Shown here: in pieces, positions 56,899 through 64,000 of the stretch | Numbering within the stretch: position 1 is the first letter of the stretch | Layout: each line of letters starts with the position of its first letter | DNA from: Punica granatum | Taxonomy: Eukaryota > Streptophyta > Magnoliopsida > Myrtales > Lythraceae | Assembly: GCF_007655135.1 (NCBI RefSeq) | Contig: NC_045134.1 | Location: forward strand, 21,724,568-21,788,567 | Length of the DNA stretch: 64,000 bases | Direction of reading: 5' to 3' | The notes under the pieces: model-generated | What the model saw: the letters and a program-made list of their open reading frames with translations, nothing else | The model's database searches: none | Told to the model about the DNA's origin: nothing | Program-made: the position numbers and the translations under genes

Positions 56899-58234
56899 AA
56901 ATGCATGTTTATGAAAAATCATAGGGCATATTAGAAAAGTAAATGTGGAGAAATATAATAGTGAGCTCCAAACACACACACATATATATGTAATAATAGA
57001 TGATATCCTTGTTTATTCTAAGGTCTAAGATCACAAAGATTGGAGTTACTGTAATGACACATATTCTTGTCTGAAAGTAGTATTTCTGAAATTATTTTTT
57101 TAATGTGAATTCTGAAATTTGGAAGCTCAATAGATCCGACTAATCAAGTTCGAGTCGGGTTAGGATATTAATGGGTACAACTCTATGAAAGAAAGGGTAT
57201 AACTCTCCCAATATAAATTTTCTCCATTTATAAAACTCAAACCCAAGATTTTACTGAAGGGAAATAAGTGTTAACCACTTGAACTATCCTACGTTGGTGA
57301 TAATGTGAATTCGACATTTCACTGGAATATTTCGCCCCAGTCTATTTCACATTCTAGTATTCTCTATATTAAACTCATAAGTCTCTCTTATAATAAAAAA
57401 AGTACTAAGGCGATAATCTATATCTATATATTATGTAAACTTCACTACGGCTTAATAAATAGTGGCAAAATGGTAAAACTGTAACATGGGTGAAATGGTA
57501 AGTTCCAAATAAGAATTTCTAATCTAATTTATAAATTGCTTTCATTAATTAAGATAAAAACCTTCTATGTAATTTATTTGATAGTATGTCACGTAAGCAT
57601 TTCATGCCAGCTTTTCTAACTATCTAGTATTTATAGTCAAATACTTATAAGCTATCTATAGATATATATGATTTGGGAACTCCTACTCAAATAAATAAAT
57701 AAATATATATATATATAAATAAACTTGACAATAACCTAATAAACGGGATAAAATAACAAAACTCTTATGAATTCATATGTTAATATAGTACGTAGAAATT
57801 ACATGATATTAGTTAAAATTATATATAATAAAATCATATGAATGTAAAAAAAAATGAAAAAAGTATTGCAATCATTTCATGAATTATTAAATATATCCAT
57901 AATTTTAAGAAGATAAGGAATCATTAATAATTATATAAATTTAAAATTATTTCAATAAATTTTAAGAATCATAATTATTCTTAAAAAAGCTAAATTAAAT
58001 ATATTTTTTTATCCAAGTAATTGGGTCATTTTACCTGGAAGTATTCAAATTTATAAAACTCCATTATTCTAAGCAATTAATGAAGTTTAAAAGTTTTGGT
58101 AAGTAATAAAAGTATTTATATTTCATCAAATTAAACTAATGATTTTATCTAAAAGTATTCAAATTTGAATTAATTTTTATGAAATTAAATTGATAGTTGC
58201 AATGATGTTGTGAATATTTTACTCAAGACTTTTG

Positions 58235-58265
<31 letters not shown>

Positions 58266-59185
58266 CCTTCTGTCAAAAATTTGAATTCATTGCATTAAAA
58301 TTTATATAATATAAAAATAAACTTTTCACATGTTAATATAAACTATAAGTTCGTACCATTTACTGATTCCATATTAAAATTTTTCTAATAATTATTTTAT
58401 AAAATTTGTACAACGCACGGGTCTAATAAAGTAGTACATATATAAAATTAAATATAAGTGCATTAAATAGTGCTTTAATTGTAAATAGAAACAATCAATT
58501 CACATTAATAATATATTTATCAAATAAATAAATAATAAAATATATACGTGTTCTGAAAATATATATACATACATACGAAAATCTATTTTAGTAATTTTTT
58601 AAAATAATCATTGGTAGAGAAGTGATTGTATCGTTTGGATATACAAAATAGTCTATATTTGTTAGTTTATTTGAATTTTTTATGTTACGGAAATAGAATA
58701 CAATTTTTCACTAAATATAATTCTACACATTTACTTTAATTATAATTAATGAATAGATATGAAAATGGATTCAATTTATTAGAATATAATTTATATAAAT
58801 ATCACAGCATTTAAAAGAATTCATGTGGTATATTTTTAAGAACAAAACTATTCTCACATACAAGTAAATATAATTTATTAATGTCATGTAATTGTGAAAA
58901 TAGTGAAGAATCTTAAATAAACTAAGTATTATCATGCTATATTAAAATTTATATAGTATAAAAAATTTGTATATTATACACATTTGTAAATATAAACTTC
59001 ACATCAATAAATATTATTAAATTTAATTTCTTATATTATAAATAAATGAAATTTTCTATCATAAATTCATGTTTATCGTCCGTGCAACACACGAATCTAA
59101 AAATCTAATGTATCTATATTCTTGTGACATCTATCTATTAGAAAAATTGTTAGAAGTCATCCCATATTACATTTGTAACAAGCCT
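56899..59185. other. AT-rich gene-free stretch
   Basis: No gene recognised. TA microsatellites at about 57696-57716 and 58232-58262 and long AT-rich runs. One SINE-like copy (57106-57302) is listed separately. Confidence 0.6.
57106..57302 (-). mobile_element. SINE-like copy (family member 5)
   Basis: On the minus strand: 'gttcaagtggttaacac', 'tcttgggtttgagttt', 'tggagaaaatttatattgggagag', 'ccgactcgaacttgattagtcgg'-type blocks in pieces, same order as the other copies. It has an extra internal repeat of the 'ctcta(c/t)...acccttt' part. Confidence 0.55.
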
Positions 59186-59322
59186 GGATTGGTTCAAGCG
59201 GTTCCAACGCTTATTTCACTAAGCAAGATCTCGGATTCAAGTACTTGCTAATACAGAAAATTCATGCTGTAAAAGTTTTACCTTTTGGTGGACCGACTCG
59301 GCTCGACTAGATTAGTTGGGGT
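59186..59322 (+). mobile_element. SINE-like copy, best preserved (family member 6)
   Basis: A-box-like 'ggattggttcaagcggttcc' is followed about 30 bp later by a B-box-like 'cggattcaagta', as in tRNA-derived SINEs. Then come 'gaaaattcatgctg', 'agttttaccttttggtgg' and 'ccgactcggctcgactagat'. Its 3' end is cut at 59323 by the copia LTR. Confidence 0.6.
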
Positions 59323-59323
59323 T

Positions 59324-59549
59324 TGATAAGACACAAAATTGTCTTGAACGTTCTGATCTTATTGATGCCAAGGAGATTACACATATACAAATCCACTCTC
59401 TTGATAAAAAGGAAACAAGAAGAAACTAATTCTAGGTAAGCACCAAAAGATGCCTAATCTAGGGAGATTACAATGATAAACATATTACAAAGTGTATCCC
59501 AAGATACTGTCTTAGAAGATTTAACATATTCCGAACATATCTAGTAATA
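59324..59549 (-). repeat. 3' LTR of the copia element
   Basis: About 226 bp. On the minus strand the outer end is ...TCTTATCA. The inner border is set by a purine-rich GAGTAGGGG just outside. It contains an AATAAG poly(A)-like signal. The inner end is uncertain by a few bases. Confidence 0.6.
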
Positions 59550-59711
59550 CCCCTACTCAAGTTAAAGTATGAGATTGTCGAAGGAGAAATGTAAAGCGAT
59601 CTTGACTCAATGCCTTTGTGAATATATTTGCAAACTGCAGCTTGGTTGAAACATGCGTAGTGGCAATGATTCGAGACTGAATGTGTTCACGAATGAAGTG
59701 ACAGTCTATCT

Positions 59712-60853
59712 CTATATGCTTGGTCTCTCGTGAAACACAAGATTAGTTGCAATATGCAATGCAACTTGATTGTCACAGAATAGACGTCTAGGATGATCAA
59801 TCTTGACTCCAAGAGAACTCAAGAAACTCCGCAGCCAAAGTATTTCACTTACAGTAGTAGTCGTAGCTCTACATTCAGCCTTCGCAAACGAGCGAGACAC
59901 TGTAGTCTATTTCTTGGTCTTCCATGAAACCGGCGATCCTCCAAGTGTAATGAAATATCCTGTAAACGATCTCCTAGTCATAGGACATCCTGCCCAATCT
60001 GAGTCGCAATAAGCTACAAGATCCAAAGAGTTGGGTTGTATAAAAATCCCTTTTCTTGGAGATTGCTTTAGATAACGCACAACTCCCTTGGCTGCATCCC
60101 AATGAGGTTGATGTGGATCCTGCATAAACTGGGCTAATACTTGCATCGAGTAACTCAAATAAGGTCTTGTAATTGTCAAATAAATCAATCGACAAATAAG
60201 ACGCCTATGTCTGCTTGTATCTTCAAGACATGGACCTGGATCAATAGAAAGTCCATGATTTTGCTCCATAGGAACATAAGAAGGCCGAGATCCCAGCATA
60301 CCGCATTTAGTGAGAATATCCAGGGCATACTTCCTTAGACTTAAAAAGAGGCCCGAATTAGTATGAGTCACCTCAATTCCCAAAACATACTTCAGTGGAC
60401 CAAGATCATTAATTTGGAAGCACTGATGAAGGGACTTCTTAAACGAAGCACAATGAGTAGAGTTGTTGCCGACCACTGTAAGATCATCCACATAAGCAAG
60501 AACTCACAGAAAAACCTCTTCCTTCGAATAAATAAATAAGGAGTGATCAGCACCAGATTGATGAAATCCGTATCAACCCAGGCATCAACAAATTTAGAAT
60601 ACCAGTTGCGTGAAGCCTATCGAAGACCATAAAGAGACTTTCGGAGACGACAAGCCACCCCTTCTCGTCATGAAAAGAAACCCGGCTGTAGCCTCATATA
60701 TACTTCTTCATCTAGATTTTTATGTAAAAAGGTATTCTGTACATCCATTTGATGCATTTCCCACCCCTTCGCCACTGCTACAGTTAATAGAAATTTCATA
60801 ATGACTAATTTTGCTATAGGAATGAAAGTTTCATGAAAATCAATGCCTTCCAC
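59712..60853 (-). pseudogene. copia reverse transcriptase and RNase H remnant
   Basis: From right to left: RT start 'EGIDFHETFIPIAKL' and 'GWEMHQMDVQNTFLHKNLDEEVYMRLQPGF' (60668-60853), a damaged middle, then 'YVDDLTVVGN' (about 60465-60495) with 'INDLGPLKYVLGIEV' and the RNase H start 'AYCDSDWAGCPMTRRSFTGY' (59907-60491). The RNase H end, '[20 protein letters not shown]' and '[12 protein letters not shown]' (59712-59900), is in another frame. The YVDD catalytic site is intact but stops and frameshifts separate the parts. Confidence 0.85.
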
Positions 60854-62600
60854 CTAGGTGAATCCTTTGGCAACCAAACATGCCTTATAAGACTCAACAC
60901 TTCCATTTGTTCGTTGCTTTATTTTGAAAACCCACTTACAGTCTATGGATCGTTTGTCAGGAGCTAAAGTTTCCAATGTCCATGTCTGGTTTAATTCCAA
61001 AGCTCGTATTTCTTCTGTCATTGCAGTTCTCCACCAAGAATCACGAACTGCTTCTCGATATGTCTTAGGCTCGATATCCGAATCAATTGCAGCCAGATAA
61101 GATAAATCAAAATTAGGAGAATTAGTACGAGCCATATATGTTTCAATAGGATACGGTGTACATGATGATTTCGGTGGAATTTGGGAACAAGGGGGGTAAT
61201 GGGTGTCGACATGAGTAAGAAATTCCTTATTTTTATTATCCACAAAATCCCTGATATGCTTTGGCGCCAAAATCTCTCGGCCCGACCGTAGCAAAATCAC
61301 GACTTCCTGGCTCTTCGTAGTCTATTCTTCTGTACCGATCTCAATGTTCTCAATCTGCCAGGCTCGATTAGGTTGTCTTCCGGGCTGGAGACTCTGTGCC
61401 TAAACTGGGGTGGACACATCCGACCCACTGGAGCTATTCGGCTGTGGACTGGTTATTGCATCCCGACCAGCCCGTTCCATTGATTCATTGGGCTTGCTTC
61501 ATTGTGGACTTTCTTATTCTTGTTTCGCCCGTCCATTTCGTCCATTCATCCGTGGGCCGCCTAGAAAAATAGGGCTTTTCCTTCCCTTTCTGGCTCTCCC
61601 ATTAAAGGACGGGCCCTCCTTTCCTCTTTTAATGTCGGCCTAGTCACGCTTTATTGGCCCTTTTCACTTCCATCCCGAATTCCTTCACCATCATCCCAAA
61701 TTTCATTCAACTTCCCCTCTCCTTCGACATTCTCCTCGGCCCATGTTTGAAAAAATAAAGGATTTCCCGCGCTCATCTTGGGACGACCAATCTTCTCGTA
61801 AGGAAATTCACTTTCACAGAACTGCACATCTGTTGAAACAAAAAACTCTTATTTCTCCAAATCGAACATTCGCCACACTTTCTTCCCATGGGGATAACCT
61901 ACAAATATGCATCTCCGAGATCTCTCAACAAGTTTATCCTTATCACGTGGTCGATAATGCGCATAACACAGTGAACCAACTACTCGTAGATTCGAATAAT
62001 TTGGCTTTCTCTGGAAAAGAACCTCATAGGGACTTTTGCCCTTTAGCACTTGCGTCGGCATTATATTGATCAAGTGAGCCGCTATCGCAATACTTTCTCC
62101 CTACAAACGTGTTGGAAGAGATGTCTGAAACAATAAGGCTCGTGCAATAAGGATATGTCTATGCTTTCTTTCGACTCTTCCATTTTGCTGCAGTGTGTCC
62201 GTATAGGACGTCTGATGTATAATCCCGTTTCGAAAGAAGAAATCCTACAGTTCTCGAGATAGGAATTCTAAACCGTTATCACTTCGAACTACCTGAATAG
62301 TTGTTCCAAATTGATTTTTGACTAAATTGCAAAAGCCTATCAAACTCTCTCTTGCTCCAGACTTATCCCTCAACAAATATAACCATAATGCCCGACTATG
62401 ATCATCCACAATAGTAAAAAATAACTATCTCCAGATAATGTTTTCTCCCCGTAAGAACCCCATAAATCACAATGCACAATATGAAATGATGCAGAAGCTT
62501 TATTCGAACTCAAATTGAATTGTGAACGAGTCTGTTTGGCTCGAAGACATACATCACAATTCTTATTCTTCAAATAACTAAAATCAAAATCAATCTCCTT
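60854..62600 (-). pseudogene. copia integrase and linker remnant
   Basis: Zinc-finger end 'NCDVCLRAKQTR' and core start 'HIVHCDLWGSYG' (62370-62573), 'VVRSDNG' near 62280, '[10 protein letters not shown]' near 62180 (so the D, D, E residues are visible), then 'KGKSPYEVLFQRKPNYSNLRVVGSLCYAH' and the 'RCIFVGYP' end (61849-62073). 60854-61300 is the linker into RT with 'TYREAVRDSWWRTAMTEEIRALELNQTW' and 'CKWVFKIK'. A TAG separates this from the RT start at 60853. Frames change several times. Confidence 0.83.
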
Positions 62601-64000
62601 TATTGTAATATCACTGGATGGATGCCCAAGACGTTTATGCCAGATGTCTCTTGAGCCAACTCATAATGCCTAACAAGCCAATGCCGAGGATGCCACCCAT
62701 TGTAGGTAGTAGACCCCCCCTTTGCAGCTTACCCAATCCAACCGTCCTCTTTGATACGCGGTCCTGTATAAGACATAGCTCGGGTAAGAAAGTTATAAGA
62801 CAGTCCATATCTTTGCTTAGTTGACCAACTGAGATCAGGTTATAATTGAATGCCGGCACAAATAAAAAATCCTGCAAAATAAACGAATCTCCAAGCTGAA
62901 CAGTCCCAACACTTGTTACTCAAGTGGAATTCTTATTAGGATAGAGAGGTTGTCATCAATCAATCTCAAATTACTCAGATTATTTCCACATCCTGTCGTA
63001 TGCCTCGAGGCACCAGTGTCAATTATCCATTATCCTTTCTTGAAAAAAACGAAATCATCATTACTGACAAGTGACTCATTTCGCCCCTCGTGAGCTGCGA
63101 TCATGTTGAGTAGGGTTTCAAATTGGGCGCCGGACAGACCCGTGAGTGAGCCTCCTGTGCTGGTTGACACCCTCCCTTCATGAACGGCGTTCGCCGTGGC
63201 TGTGTGCCCTCCATTCCTGGACTGCCCCGAGAGATTGTTCCTCGCACCGCCTAGAGCTGTGAGTTCATGTGCAACATTGGCTGTCATCATTCGGCCTCCA
63301 CTCCACTGCCTTGCACTCTGCCTAGATCCCTTCCACTGGGTTTGTGCCATCTTCTTCCCATAGCTTCTCGATTTCTTGCCTCTTTCCTTGCTGCTTCCGT
63401 TTGCAGGTTGACCATGGAGAGCCCAATAGGAGCTCTTGACATGGCCTAGTCACCCACGGTGATCGCAGATCGGTTTTCCTTCAGAAGTCCACCTCTGCCT
63501 CTGCCAATTCTCACTCAAGTTCCTGGCCGCAAAGGCTCCCAACTCAGTTCCCCCATCAGGCGTGTGTGCTGCGTCTCTAGATCGAGCCATAGCGTGTTGT
63601 TTTTCCTCCTCCGAAATCATCAGATAAACCTTACTCATTGTCGATAAGGATTCGATTCTAATGATGTCAGACCACACGCCACAGAACTCATCATCCAATC
63701 CCATCAAAAAGTGGTAAATTTTCTTCTTCTCCCTCTAAGCTACATATCGAGTTGTTGCATCACGGGAGCATCCCGATGACTCGAGATAATTTCGAGCTCG
63801 TCCCATGGTGTCTTGATGCCCGAGTAATACCTTTGGATAGTCCTGCCTCCTTGCCTTTATAAACTTATGTCTGACTTCAATTGATAGATTCTCATTTTGT
63901 TCCCTTGAGAGTATCTCTCCTTGAGATCATCCCAAAGGGTTTTGGCTTTTGTTGCATAGGCCGCACTCGGCTGGAGTTCCTTCTCTAATCCGTTGAATAT
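62601..64000 (-). pseudogene. copia gag and protease remnant (incomplete)
   Basis: Right to left: gag text from the window edge ('MGRARNYLESSG' region, then 'FLMGLDDEFCGVWSDIIRIESLSTMSKVYLMISEEEKQ' at 63450-63707), a damaged zinc knuckle ('ICDHRG', stop, 'LGHVKSS') near 63455, a glycine/serine-rich part (63030-63350), a stop, then the protease motif 'WIIDTGASRHTTG' near 63000-63030 and 'VLYVPAFNYNLISVGQL'-like sequence at 62790-62877. Several stops show it is dead. Confidence 0.82.

Larger units (their letters stand above)
59324..64000 (-). mobile_element. Decayed Ty1/copia element, 5' part beyond the window
   Basis: On the minus strand the gag, protease, integrase, RT and RNase H remnants follow in the Ty1/copia order (integrase before RT), ending in a 3' LTR at 59324 to about 59549. 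Each domain is broken by stops or frameshifts. The 5' LTR, primer site and most of gag lie to the right of the window. Confidence 0.88.

Overview
The window is nuclear DNA of a flowering plant, most likely a eudicot. Evidence: two spliced plant genes with GT-AG introns (an ATG18/WIPI-type autophagy gene and a phi-class glutathione S-transferase), AT-rich intergenic DNA, CT/GA and TA microsatellites, and a dense load of plant-type retrotransposons. The species cannot be fixed from the sequence. No tRNA, rRNA or CRISPR locus was seen.

Layout. 1-2213 is gene-free and holds a 5'-truncated LINE (590-875, 12-bp target duplication) and a MITE. 2214-3823 is a broken, internally deleted duplicate of the ATG18 gene. 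That duplicate was then split by an 8.94-kb, minus-oriented, non-coding LTR element (3824-12763, TCGAG duplication) that is really the remains of a three-LTR tandem. The last ~30 bp of the duplicate (12764-12800) runs straight into a 5'-truncated fragment of an unrelated conserved plant gene (12799-14802). The intact ATG18-like gene follows (15525-18955, four exons, 440 aa); its 3' flank still carries the empty site of the big insertion. 19770-26573 is intergenic, with SINE copies, a Tourist-like MITE, a long DNA hairpin and a 579-bp TRIM element that ends 287 bp before the GST start codon. The GST gene lies at 26574-28786 (three exons, 218 aa). A gag-only Ty3/gypsy derivative (29828-32229), a LINE RNase H relic (about 32550-33240) and AT-rich DNA lead to the largest object.

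38316-56893 is an 18.6-kb Ty3/gypsy element of the Tat/Ogre group, complete with 3.26-kb LTRs, a GATAT target duplication, a tRNA-Arg-type primer site, an extra ORF before gag, gag-protease with a G-patch, a predicted 201-bp intron, and RT, RNase H, a second RNase H and integrase. Its 3' untranslated part carries a ~1.1-kb higher-order minisatellite. gag has a frameshift and an amber codon, and the third catalytic acid of integrase is Gln instead of Glu, so this copy is probably not autonomous although its LTRs are very alike. The right end (59324 to the window edge) is a decayed Ty1/copia element on the minus strand that inserted into a SINE.

Only the ATG18-like gene (phosphoinositide-binding autophagy factor) and the GST (glutathione conjugation) look like working host genes; they share no pathway. 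The rest of the window is transposon biology and its by-products: duplication, filler DNA, nested insertion and satellite birth.
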